The notes under the pieces are model-generated. The model saw only the letters and a program-made list of their open reading frames with translations, ran no database searches and was not told the origin of the DNA. A stretch of 53,606 bases of DNA from Ruminococcus sp. AM22-13 (GTDB lineage: Bacteria; Bacillota; Clostridia; Lachnospirales; Lachnospiraceae). Positions within the stretch are counted from its first letter, which is position 1. Each line of letters starts with the position of its first letter. Shown in pieces: positions 43,624-51,577 of the stretch. The stretch spans positions 1 to 53,606 of the forward strand of contig NZ_QRIL01000027.1 of the NCBI RefSeq assembly GCF_003471165.1, given 5' to 3'. The translations under genes and the position numbers were made by a program.

Positions 43624-44097
43624 ATGGAACTATATCACGCAAGCAAAGAAATTGTTCAATATCCAGAAATAAGAAAAACAAAATATACAAAAGATTTTTC
43701 ATGGGGATTTTATTGTACAAATAATATGAATCAGGCTATACGCTGGGCAAATCGAGGAATCGGTGAACCAATTATCAATTATTATGAGTATGTGCCAACT
43801 GAAAATTTAAAAATACTGAGATTTCCTGAGATATCTGATGAGTGGTTGGATTTTATTGCAGAATGTAGAAGTGGAAAAACGCATACATATGATATTGTAG
43901 AGGGACCGATGGAAAATGATACCGTATGGAATTATGTGAATGATTTTCTTACCGGGCGAATTACAAGAAGACAGTTCTGGGTATTAGCTGAGTTTAAATA
44001 TCCAACTCATCAGATCAGTTTCCATACCCTTTCGGCAATTGATTGTCTGACATTTATGAAAAGTGAGGTAGTGTATGACAGAACAAGAAAGAAATGA
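43624..44097 (+). CDS. DUF3990 protein, ADP-ribosyltransferase-like
   Basis: The 157-residue protein begins MELYHASKEIV and continues DFSWGFYCTNNMNQAIRWA, the pattern of DUF3990. H5 in LYHAS and Y30 in GFYCT fit the H-Y positions of the diphtheria-toxin type ADP-ribosyltransferase fold; a late Glu (for instance in the EFKYPTHQISFH region) could complete the triad. It ends 23 bases inside the next gene, so the two are co-translated. The arrangement resembles toxin-antitoxin modules. Activity is inferred only. GAGGTGAG site seven bases before ATG. Confidence 0.7.
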   Translation: MELYHASKEIVQYPEIRKTKYTKDFSWGFYCTNNMNQAIRWANRGIGEPIINYYEYVPTENLKILRFPEISDEWLDFIAECRSGKTHTYDIVEGPMENDTVWNYVNDFLTGRITRRQFWVLAEFKYPTHQISFHTLSAIDCLTFMKSEVVYDRTRKK

Positions 44098-44518
44098 TTA
44101 TTTTTATGTGTGTGCATTGATAGAATACATTGCCAGAGAGACTAAGAACCATAGAGGTGATATCGTTAAGGCAATTGGTGAGGAAGGGATAAAAAAGCTT
44201 TTATATGATGCGGAAGTAAACCATTGTCTCAGTTTTGAACAGGTAAGTGATGAAGTAATTAGTTATTATCAGATAAAACAGGGGACCTTCGATACTATAT
44301 CTGACTGTAAATATTCCATTCCGAGTTATCTTGATATTGGAAGGCTTTATAGTATTATGATAGAAGATTGTGCGGAAGCAGGGGCGGAAGTACAGGAGCT
44401 GATAAAAATCTTTTCTTCCTTTATCAGTGATAAAATATCTGATTTTAAAACAGACTTATATTACCAGAATCCAGATTATCTTGAATGGTCTTACAGAGAA
44501 GGAAAATTGTTGGATTAA
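44075..44518 (+). CDS. Partner protein of the DUF3990 gene
   Basis: The 147-residue, acidic, mostly helical protein begins ERNDYFYVCALIEYIARETK; the central SISDCKYSIPSYLDIG-like block (CKYSIPSYLDIGRLY) and the FISDKISDF segment recur in proteins I have seen beside DUF3990 and DUF3791 genes. No enzymatic motif is seen. The 23-base overlap with the DUF3990 gene and the shared terminator suggest an obligate pair in which this could be the antidote. The role is inferred from layout. Confidence 0.6.
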   Translation: MTEQERNDYFYVCALIEYIARETKNHRGDIVKAIGEEGIKKLLYDAEVNHCLSFEQVSDEVISYYQIKQGTFDTISDCKYSIPSYLDIGRLYSIMIEDCAEAGAEVQELIKIFSSFISDKISDFKTDLYYQNPDYLEWSYREGKLLD

Positions 44519-44576
44519 TGAAAAAGCCTCTCCCTTTTGAGACTACGTGAAATTCCAAAGGAAGAGGACTTTAAAC
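44519..44576. terminator. Bidirectional terminator
   Basis: AAAGCCTCTCCCTTTTG pairs with CCAAAGGAAGAGGACTTT. It has a clear TTTTT tail on the minus strand (for the TnpR-like gene) and a weak tail on the plus strand (for the DUF3990 pair). The two units converge here. Confidence 0.75.
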
Positions 44577-44592
44577 TCCCCGTCATACATCC

Positions 44593-45330
44593 TTATTTTG
44601 GTATATCCGGCTCAAATTGTTCCGGATAAATATCACTTCCTTCATAGCCACAAACTCCCATTCTTGGGGAATTCGTGATTGGAAGAAAACATACGTCATT
44701 CTCATACGCTTCAAGTTCACCCTCTTCCAGTTTATTCACGCACTCTTCGCACCAGAATAGATCTTCATCATAAATACGAAATGCATTGATCCATGTTGCT
44801 TTCTGATTTCCGCAAATAGAACATACAAACTGTGGCGGATTATTTCTGGATAAAATCACAACTTTTTCGTTCTGCTTTTGGGCACTGTAATGATCCAACA
44901 CTTTAACCATAATTTCTGTTGTAGAACCAAAATCATATTCATAATTAAAAATCATTCCCGTTGTAAGCACTTGTTTTAATGTATGATTCGTACTCTTTGC
45001 CGGCTCACCCCAACCAAAATCATCATCGGGTTCCCTTTCATAGCTTACACCATCAATCTCAAATGCACTTAAATGTCCGCAACACTCTACCCAAATATCA
45101 CGGATAAATCGATCCAGATCATCCAATGTTGCATTCTCTTTGATTTGAATAATCAGCCAATAGTCTTTATTATATGCTCCATATAACAACAATTCAAAAT
45201 ATTTTTCTGTTTTTTCCGCTTTTTCGCACGAATCAACTCTTTTCTTACACGTTTGTAAATGCTTTGCTATCCCCGTTCTTGTGTATTCTTTTCCGCAATA
45301 TTTGCAAAATCCTCTTGTACTCTTTGCCAT
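44593..45330 (-). CDS. IS1096-passenger TnpR-like protein with zinc finger (pRiA4b ORF-3 domain)
   Basis: The 245-residue protein starts with a C2HC zinc finger (FCKYCGKEYTRTGIAKHLQTC). A plasmid pRiA4b ORF-3-like domain follows (LDDLDRFIRDIWVECCGHLS, FGWGEPAKS, FNYEYDFGSTTEIMVKVL). A second pair of CxxC knuckles follows (CSICGNQK, CEECVNKL). Proteins of this type are labelled IS1096 passenger TnpR but have no shown resolvase activity. It is accessory in distribution and here adjoins an IS66 relic and the DUF3990 pair. Confidence 0.8.
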   Translation of the reverse strand: MAKSTRGFCKYCGKEYTRTGIAKHLQTCKKRVDSCEKAEKTEKYFELLLYGAYNKDYWLIIQIKENATLDDLDRFIRDIWVECCGHLSAFEIDGVSYEREPDDDFGWGEPAKSTNHTLKQVLTTGMIFNYEYDFGSTTEIMVKVLDHYSAQKQNEKVVILSRNNPPQFVCSICGNQKATWINAFRIYDEDLFWCEECVNKLEEGELEAYENDVCFLPITNSPRMGVCGYEGSDIYPEQFEPDIPK

Positions 45331-45398
45331 TTGATTATCTCCTATTTAATTTTGCAGTCTGTTTTAGAACATACTGACTTTAAACTGGACGAACAGCC

Positions 45399-45602
45399 TT
45401 AGGCATCCGTGATCAGGTATCCATCAAAACTCTTAAGCAGTTTCCGGGCATGAAGAAGTGCCTGGATCATGTTGTCGATCTGGATATTCTGTTTTCTGAT
45501 CTTTTCATCACGCTCGGCAATGATCCTTTTACCGGCTTCCAGTTCCTGCGCCTGTTTTGCTGCAAGAGCTCTCAGCATTAGTAATTCTTCATGCTCTGTC
45601 AT
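45399..45602 (-). pseudogene. IS66-family transposase, N-terminal fragment
   Basis: The 67-codon frame carries the leucine-zipper start of IS66 TnpC (MTEHEELLMLRALAAKQ, QNIQIDNMIQALLHARK). After HARK the sequence turns to unrelated LLKSFDGYLITDA and stops, losing the zinc-finger, DDE core and C-terminus. It is a transposase relic. IS66 elements make 8-base target duplications, the same size as those at the miniature elements in this window. Confidence 0.65.
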
Positions 45603-45849
45603 GCTGTTTTACTCCGTACTTTTGATAGAAACAGCATACCATTTTTCGACATTTTTATCTACTGTTTTACGATATCTGAACCCCCGAAAAGTGCTGAATT
45701 TCAAGGCTTTCCAAGGCTTTTTCACAGCATTATCACGGAAGATCAGAAACAGCTGTTTTCATAGTCTATCTTTACCTGATGATGGGCTTTTTTCTGTTCG
45801 ATTTCCAGTCCCTGGAGGAGCCATTACACCTGCTGGAAAGAGATTTTCC

Positions 45850-46033
45850 TTACTTCATCCGGTGTCCTGGGCCATGCGGACTTTAAGAGTAAAAGAAATC
45901 ATTTCCAAGCTTAATGAGATACTGACTGGTTATTTCCATTACTATGGCATCACTGACAATTCAGAGAGAATCACAGCATTTCGTTATAATGTTATGAAAA
46001 GCTACAACTGGGTAAAGTTTCTGAATATGATTG
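45850..46033 (+). pseudogene. Group II intron reverse transcriptase/maturase, C-terminal fragment
   Basis: In the plus frame the codons read KLNEILTGYFHYYGITDNSE and then FRYNVMKSYNWVKFLN, the conserved maturase X-domain of group II intron proteins. The polymerase domain is absent, and the frame upstream (45469 onwards) is unrelated. The usual endonuclease-like tail after FLN is missing. The matching intron RNA 3' end follows at 46112. Confidence 0.75.
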
Positions 46034-46111
46034 ATAACAGTTACCCGTTAGTAAGAGCAAGAATATATGTCAGTGTATACGATTGATAAATGTGAACGAT
46101 TCGTTTCGCAA

Positions 46112-46189
46112 AGAGCCGTATGCGGCAAAGCCGCAAGTCCGGATTCTGCGAGGGGCGTACGACCGCAAGGGGTGCGTCTACTCGACCCG
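46112..46189 (+). ncRNA. Group II intron domains V and VI (3' end remnant)
   Basis: GAGCCGTATGCGGC, a short AAA loop, GCCGCAAGTCCGG and then TTCTGCGAGGGGCG form the domain V hairpin of bacterial group II introns. The following GTACGACCGC stem with a TCTACTCGACCC end fits domain VI and the 3' splice site near 46188. The 5' intron domains are not found, so this is the 3' remnant of a truncated intron. Confidence 0.75.
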
Positions 46190-46266
46190 ATATGTTTTGC
46201 AAAAGCCATTACTATGAAACTGTCTAAGAAAAGTGTCAATGCCCTCAACGGGCTTACTTTCATTTC

Positions 46267-46356
46267 TACGGTAGCCTCTCGGAACCCTTGATTTTAGCGG
46301 CTTCCGAGAGCTATTTTTGCAAGTAATTAACAGAATTTTCTGTAAATTACTGTTTT
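46267..46356 (+). terminator. Two terminator-like hairpins after the intron remnant
   Basis: CTCTCGGAA/TTCCGAGAG (46270-46311) is followed by CTATTTTTGC. A second stem, AGTAATT and ACAGA against TCTGTAAATTACT (46322-46351), is followed by GTTTTT. No intact plus-strand gene ends just upstream. From 46357 to 46900 only unrecognised or decayed sequence is seen. Confidence 0.5.
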
Positions 46357-46901
46357 TACTGCTTTTTTTGTGCTCGTCCAAAAGTCTATCAGTTCATACA
46401 TTATTATCCTATGCCCTCATAGCTCTTTTGTCAATAAACTCGCACTATAATTTTCAGATAAATTTTTCTGGTTTTTCCTTCTCCTTTACCACTGAAGTAA
46501 CAAGAATTGTGAACTTCCAGTTTTTTTCCGCCTAAATCGAGTGTCGCTATATCTGCGACTCAAAATAATTCTATTTTTCCGTCTTTTCTCCATCTGATTC
46601 TGCATTCAAAAAGTTCATGATCTCCTCATATGACCGCCCATTTTTTATAACCGCTGACAGGATCTCTTCTTTTCTTATGCTGCTTTCTCCAGTTATGCAT
46701 ACAGATTGTACAAATGCCAGAGAGAACGGAAAGAGCTGGAAGCCAAAGTATAGGCTCTCTCCAGTTGACGTACAATCCTTGTATAGCATGAATAGTTCCT
46801 TCCGACACCGCAGAGCTGTATGAAATCTCACCGTATCGATAAACCCACATATTGCCTTTCCGCCAGACTACAATATACAATACAAAAAGCATACGAAGCA
46901 A

Positions 46902-46930
46902 TTGACATACGTATAAATACGTATTACAAT
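46902..46930 (+). promoter_or_regulatory. hicAB promoter with embedded palindromic operator
   Basis: TTGACA (46902-46907) and TACAAT (46925-46930) are 17 bases apart. The spacer reads TACGTAT-AAA-TACGTAT, two palindromic half-elements that fit an autoregulatory HicB site. Confidence 0.75.
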
Positions 46931-46961
46931 ATAAGTATGATAAGGAAAGGAGATACAAAAG

Positions 46962-47150
46962 ATGCCAATGAGTCCTAAGGAGATGTTAACTCTCCTGAAA
47001 GAAAATGGTTTCGAAACGGTAAATCAGAATGGCTCTCATGTCAAACTGAATAACCAAGAAACCGGAAGAACGGTAATCGTTCCTTATCACTCCAAAGATC
47101 TGAAAAAGGGATTGGAGCAGGCAATACTTAAACAGGCGGGGCTTAAATAG
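46962..47150 (+). CDS. hicA: HicA mRNA interferase toxin
   Basis: The 62-residue protein has the double-stranded-RNA-binding-like HicA fold (MLTLLKENGFETVNQNGSHV, VPYHSKDLKKGLEQAILKQAG). The catalytic H26 sits in GSHVKL. HicA cleaves mRNA and is neutralised by HicB, encoded next. The start is ATG 46962, about nine bases after AAAGGAG; an ATG at 46968 is possible. The tight promoter with an operator supports a functional module. Confidence 0.92.
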   Translation: MPMSPKEMLTLLKENGFETVNQNGSHVKLNNQETGRTVIVPYHSKDLKKGLEQAILKQAGLK

Positions 47151-47179
47151 CCCTGCCGCCTGAAATGGAGGGTGTTTAT

Positions 47180-47587
47180 ATGAATAGATTATTTTATCCG
47201 GCAGTATTTCATAAAGCAGAGGAAGGCGGATTTTGGGTTACATTTCCGGATATTCCAGAATGTATGACACAGGGCGAAGATATGCAGGAAGCATATGAAA
47301 TGTCTGTGGATGCCCTTGGACTGGCATTGACCGCAAGAGAAAATGAAAAGGAACCAATACCAGAAGCCTCAGCTCTTGATGCTATAGATCCAGAAGATGG
47401 AACTCTAGTGATCGTAGAATTTGATATGGCGGAATATCGCAGAGCGAATTGTTCTCGTGCAGTAAAGAAAACATTGAGCATCCCAGAATGGCTTAATGAA
47501 GCTGCAATCCGTGAAAACATTAACTTTTCTCAGGTCTTGCAGGAAGCATTGATGGTAAAATTAGGAATTTTACAGACCCGATTTTAA
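47180..47587 (+). CDS. hicB: HicB antitoxin
   Basis: The 135-residue protein has an RNase-H-like HicB N-terminal half (YPAVFHKAEEGGFWVTFPDI, ECMTQGEDMQEAY) and a C-terminal ribbon-helix-helix DNA-binding part (KKTLSIPEWLNEAAIRENIN). ATG 47180 is chosen because GGAGG lies eight bases before it; the ATG at 47165 precedes that site. Thirty bases after hicA, in the toxin-first order usual for this family. Confidence 0.92.
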   Translation: MNRLFYPAVFHKAEEGGFWVTFPDIPECMTQGEDMQEAYEMSVDALGLALTARENEKEPIPEASALDAIDPEDGTLVIVEFDMAEYRRANCSRAVKKTLSIPEWLNEAAIRENINFSQVLQEALMVKLGILQTRF

Positions 47588-47737
47588 AAGAAATGAAGAA
47601 AAAGAACAAATGATAAAAGCTGCTACCTTTATAAAAAGCTGTCTGCGACATTCCGATAAATAAATCTTTGCGCAAAAAAGACAGATGTGGGAGTATTTCA
47701 TTACCTGCATCTGTCTCTTTCTATTCTATGCTATTTT

Positions 47738-47938
47738 CTACTCATGAATTTCCAATGGAAGTCCATCTGGATCATGGAAAAATGTCATTTTCTTTCCGGT
47801 ATAATCATCCAGGCGTACCGGCTCTGTTTCAATTCCTTTCCCATTCAATTCTTTTACTGTATCATCTACACTCTTAACTTTAAATACCAGATGGCGTAAT
47901 ACCAATGCTTCCGGATAATTTACATGAGCTGGTGAATA
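47738..47938 (-). pseudogene. VOC/glyoxalase-family protein, C-terminal half (interrupted)
   Basis: The minus-strand frame encodes the second half of a vicinal-oxygen-chelate domain: NYPEALVLRHLVFKVKSVDD, then KKMTFFHDPDGLPLEIHE ending with the conserved metal-ligand Glu. The first half lies beyond the IS21 element at 50499-50735 on the same strand, so the gene has been split. No plausible start remains. Confidence 0.8.
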
Positions 47939-48097
47939 ATCCGGGGTGAAATCCATCACCTGTCCGGCGTATGGAAATCAATATTCCGTTTTTTACGGAA
48001 TCACGATTCCGGAAAAAAGGGAATCGCATTTTTCCTAAAACCTTATAATGATGTTATGCACTTTATAGTGTAAATTCATTATGAGGAGGTCACGATT

Positions 48098-49636
48098 ATG
48101 ACCAAATATCGAGAAATCATCCGGCTTACTGGATTGGGATTCTCACAACGCAACATCATGGCAAGCTGTGGTGTTTCACAAAAAACTGTCGTCAAAGTTC
48201 AAAAACGTGCCAGAGAACTAAATATCTCTTGGCCTCTTGATGAATCAATGACCGACACAGAACTTCAAAGGCTCATGTTCTCTAAAGAGAGCAAGGTATC
48301 TGCCAAGAAGCGGATGCCGGATTATGATTACATCCGTAAGGAGCTGCTTCGCAACGGCGTAAGCAAAAAACTCCTATGGACGGAATACATGGAGGATTGC
48401 CGTGCCAATGGTGAAGAACCACTCATGTATTCACAGTTCTGCTATCACATCCAACAGGATGAGCAGAAGCATCGTGCTACCATGCATATCAACCGTAAAC
48501 CCGGTGAGCAGGTTGAAGTTGACTGGGCAGGTGATCCTGCAACAGTCATTGATCCTGATACCGGCGAAATCATCAAAGCATACATATTTGTCGGTGTAAT
48601 GACTTACAGCCAGTATGCATACGTGGAAGCATTTCTGGACATGAAACAGAAATCATGGATCAATGCACATGTCCATATGTACGAATATTTTGGTAGTGTT
48701 GCCAGAATCCTCGTACCGGATAATTGCAAAACTGCAGTTGTTCATAATGGCGGATGGAAAGACCAGCAGATCAATGAGACCTATCAGGAACTGGCTGAGC
48801 ATTATGGCACTGCTATTATTCCGGCGCGTGTCAGGGCTCCCAAGGATAAGCCGAATGCTGAAGGGACGGTAGGAAATATCTCTACCTGGATTACAGCAGC
48901 ACTTCGGGATGAACAGTTCTTCTCCTTTGCCGAATTAAATCGTGCAATCAGAGACAAGCTCGAACTGTTCAACCAAAGGCTCTTTCAAAAGAAAGAGGGT
49001 AGTCGGCGAAGCTTATTTCTTGAGGAAGAAAAACCATTGCTGGCACCATTACCTTCTACCCGTTTTGAACTGAGCGACTGGAAGACAGCCACCGTCCAGT
49101 TCAATTATCACATATCTATGGATGGAATGCTATACTCAGTTCCTTATGAATACATCAAAAAGAAAGTGGATGTAAAGGTAACAGATACTACTATTGAAAT
49201 TTTCTACAATCATAACCGCATTGCTTCCCACCGTCGTCTGAAAGGACGCCCTGGGCAGTACAGCACGGTCACGGAACATATGCCGGAAGACCACCTGAAA
49301 TATCTGGAATGGAACGGCGACCGGTTCCGCAAATGGGCTGAGCGGATTGGCATAAATACGTACACTGTGGTCAATGCAATACTGACCTCCAAACGTGTGG
49401 AACAACAGACCTACCGAAGTTGTATGGGACTTCTGAAGCTTGCTGAGAAATACTCAGATGCATTGCTTGAAGTAGCCTGTAAAAAGGCATTGTCCTATAC
49501 ATCTTCGCCCAGTTACAAGAGTATTAAAAACATCCTTGTAACCGGTTCTGTAAAGCCGGAATCAGAAACTACTGAATCCACGACCACACATAAAGCACAC
49601 GGCATCACAAGAGGTGCCGATTACTATCGGAGGTAA
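48098..49636 (+). CDS. istA: IS21-family transposase IstA
   Basis: The 512-residue DDE transposase has an N-terminal helix-turn-helix (GFSQRNIMASCGVSQKTVVK), a second DNA-binding segment, and an integrase core with D142 (EVDWAGD), D208 (LVPDNCK) and E255 (PNAEGTVG). A C-terminal beta-rich domain follows (YSVPYEYIKKKVDVKV). Length is normal for the family. It works with IstB encoded six bases downstream. AGGAGG site before ATG. Confidence 0.96.
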   Translation: MTKYREIIRLTGLGFSQRNIMASCGVSQKTVVKVQKRARELNISWPLDESMTDTELQRLMFSKESKVSAKKRMPDYDYIRKELLRNGVSKKLLWTEYMEDCRANGEEPLMYSQFCYHIQQDEQKHRATMHINRKPGEQVEVDWAGDPATVIDPDTGEIIKAYIFVGVMTYSQYAYVEAFLDMKQKSWINAHVHMYEYFGSVARILVPDNCKTAVVHNGGWKDQQINETYQELAEHYGTAIIPARVRAPKDKPNAEGTVGNISTWITAALRDEQFFSFAELNRAIRDKLELFNQRLFQKKEGSRRSLFLEEEKPLLAPLPSTRFELSDWKTATVQFNYHISMDGMLYSVPYEYIKKKVDVKVTDTTIEIFYNHNRIASHRRLKGRPGQYSTVTEHMPEDHLKYLEWNGDRFRKWAERIGINTYTVVNAILTSKRVEQQTYRSCMGLLKLAEKYSDALLEVACKKALSYTSSPSYKSIKNILVTGSVKPESETTESTTTHKAHGITRGADYYRR

Positions 49637-49642
49637 ACACAT

Positions 49643-50419
49643 ATGACCAATCAAAGTACAATAGATAAATTAATTGAAATGCGCCTTACCACTATGGCAG
49701 ATGCATTCCGCAACCAGCTGACTGATCCTAAATTTAGAGAAGTACCATTTGAGGATCGCTTTGGTATGCTGGTAGACATTGAATACAGCAATCGGAAAAA
49801 CAACCGTCTGAAACGGCTAATCCATAATGCTGGATTCGACCAGCCGGAAGCAAATATTATAGATATCAATTACACTTCCGGACGCAAGCTTAACAAGGAT
49901 CTCATTAACCGACTTGCAACTTGCGAATATATATCTGAACACCGAAATCTTTTTATCACCGGCGCTACAGGCTGTGGTAAAACATACATGGCCTGTGCCT
50001 TTGGCATGGAGGCTTGTAAGCAGTATTTCAATACCAAGTATGTCCGACTCCCTGATCTGCTTATGGATCTGGAGACAGCACGGGCAGATGGTAACTACAA
50101 AAAAGTCATGGCAAAGTATGCCAATCCAGTTGTTCTGATCCTGGATGAGTGGCTTCTATTGAAACCAACGAATTCGGAACAAAGGGACATCTTCGAACTA
50201 CTTCATAGGAGACGTAAGAAATCTTCAACGATTTTCTGTTCCCAGTATGCATTCGAGGAATGGTATGAGCAGCTCGGCGGTGGTGACAGTCCTCTGGCAG
50301 ATGCAATCATTGACCGTATTGCTCACGACAGTTATCGAATAAATATCACAAGCATTGATACTGAACATGATAGATCAATGCGTGAGGTATATGGTTTGGA
50401 TAAAGAACTACGCGAGTAA
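49643..50419 (+). CDS. istB: IS21-family helper ATPase IstB
   Basis: The 258-residue AAA+ ATPase (DnaC/IstB type) has Walker A GATGCGKT (107-114), Walker B VLILDEW with D168/E169, and the sensor FCSQYAFEEWYEQLGGG region. It assembles on target DNA and directs IstA. GGAGG site eight bases before the start. Intact. Confidence 0.96.
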   Translation: MTNQSTIDKLIEMRLTTMADAFRNQLTDPKFREVPFEDRFGMLVDIEYSNRKNNRLKRLIHNAGFDQPEANIIDINYTSGRKLNKDLINRLATCEYISEHRNLFITGATGCGKTYMACAFGMEACKQYFNTKYVRLPDLLMDLETARADGNYKKVMAKYANPVVLILDEWLLLKPTNSEQRDIFELLHRRRKKSSTIFCSQYAFEEWYEQLGGGDSPLADAIIDRIAHDSYRINITSIDTEHDRSMREVYGLDKELRE

Positions 50420-50498
50420 ACTCGCATAATTACATAGGTGATTTCCACTTCCGGACATCTGATTCCCAAATTTCCGGAAGTGCGATTTCATCGCACAA

Positions 50499-50735
50499 GA
50501 ATATTCAGCTGGAGCATTTTTTATTATAAAAAGTTCTATTTCCTGCGTTCCACATGCCAGATCAATCTTGTAATCATCACGTTCTTTTCGATAATTTTCT
50601 CTGATTACTTTAAACCCAAGCAGATCCACATAAAAATGTTTTGATTTTTCATAGGATGTCAGATTTGGGGGACTTTCCTTAAGGTCACCATGTTTTGAGA
50701 TATCTCCGCAGTCAAGTCTTACGTACTGAAAAAAA
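50499..50735 (-). pseudogene. VOC/glyoxalase-family protein, N-terminal part (interrupted)
   Basis: The minus frame carries SYEKSKHFYVDLLGFKVIRE, then KIDLACGTQEIELFIIKNAP, the first beta-alpha-beta modules of a VOC domain, breaking off at AEYS where the IS21 element begins. The very start, usually with the first metal His (IHHIAI), is replaced by unrelated residues (KESPPNLT), so the gene is also truncated at its 5' end. Its other half is at 47738-47938. Confidence 0.75.
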
Positions 50736-50777
50736 GGAGTCCAAATGACTCCTTTTTCCAATGCATATCAATTATTT

Positions 50778-51479
50778 TTAAAATATCGTATATCCGCCAT
50801 CTACAGCCAAAGCCGCTCCATGTATGAAACTAGCTTCGTCTGATGCAAGGAATGCAATAGCCTGTGCTACTTCGATAGGTTCTCCAGGACGTTTTGCCGG
50901 ACTCATTCCAATCTTCATTGTTACCGGATGCTGTGGAATTGCAAGCACACGTGCAATCATATCTGTTGCAATCGGTCCTGGAAGAACAGCATTTATACGC
51001 ACTCCTGTACGTCCATGATCCAATGACATTTGACGGGTGAGTCCAAGAAGGCCATGTTTGGCAGAAGTGTAAGCAAGCCCTCCGCGGCCTGCTGCGGTTG
51101 CTGCCATGGAAGCTACATTGACGATGGTTCCAGCTCCTTGTTTTTCCATAATAGGAATTATTTTCTTGCAAAGAACAAATGGTGCTGTGAGATTTGTTGC
51201 AAGAACAGTGTTCCATTCATCCATTGTGATCTGATCCATATCGGCAGTTGTTCCGCCTACTCCTGCATTATTAACGAGAATGTCTATTTTTCCGTAGGCG
51301 TCCAGAGCTGTTTTAACCAGGTTATCAAGACTTTCATCAGATGTCACGTCTGTTTTACAGAAAATCGCTTCTCCTCCGGCTGACTTGATTTCATTCACAC
51401 AGCTTTCTCCCAGTTCTTCCTTTGTTCCAACAATTATGACTTTTGCTCCTTCTTTTGCAAAGAGTTCTACGGTTGCTCT
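50778..51479 (-). pseudogene. Short-chain dehydrogenase missing its cofactor-binding start
   Basis: The frame open to 51509 matches classical SDRs from ATVELFAKEGAKVIIVG on: NNAG at 80-83, catalytic S134, Y147 and K151 (YTSAK), and a normal C-terminus (DGGYTIF). The first strand and the TGxxxGxG dinucleotide-binding loop are absent; the ten preceding residues (MGSDHPLFFT) are unrelated. This 5' truncation should abolish NAD(P) binding, so I treat it as a pseudogene. No ribosome site precedes that ATG. Confidence 0.75.
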
Positions 51480-51577
51480 TGTAAAAAAAAGCGGATGGTC
51501 TGACCCCAATGTGTTAGTTTCTTATCACTGTTAAGCCAAGGATTCCGGGGATTTTTTTTTCTACGTTCCCTTGTTAT

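Larger units (their letters stand above)
47939..50498 (+). mobile_element. Complete IS21-family insertion sequence
   Basis: The element contains istA and istB in tandem. Ends carry multiple inverted repeats: TGTCCGGCGTATGGAAATCA at 47961 against TGTCCGGAAGTGGAAATCAC reading inward from 50458, plus further TTCCGGAA-type copies outside and inside. The proposed limits are set by an apparent 5-base GAATA duplication (47934-47938, 50499-50503) and by the break in the VOC gene; the TGT termini would give slightly shorter limits. Both genes are intact, so the element may be active. Confidence 0.8.

Noticed and set aside
46571..46958. Two overlapping minus-strand frames with a hydrophobic stretch (ILWLPALSVLSGICTICM) and an acidic tail (NFLNAESDGEKTEK)
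   Set aside because: They may be a frameshifted small membrane protein, but I recognise no family and no ribosome site, so no gene is called.
47961..50458. IS21 limits set at the TGT...ACA repeats
   Set aside because: The octamers or pentamers outside these points do not match, whereas the wider limits coincide with the VOC gene break; both remain possible.
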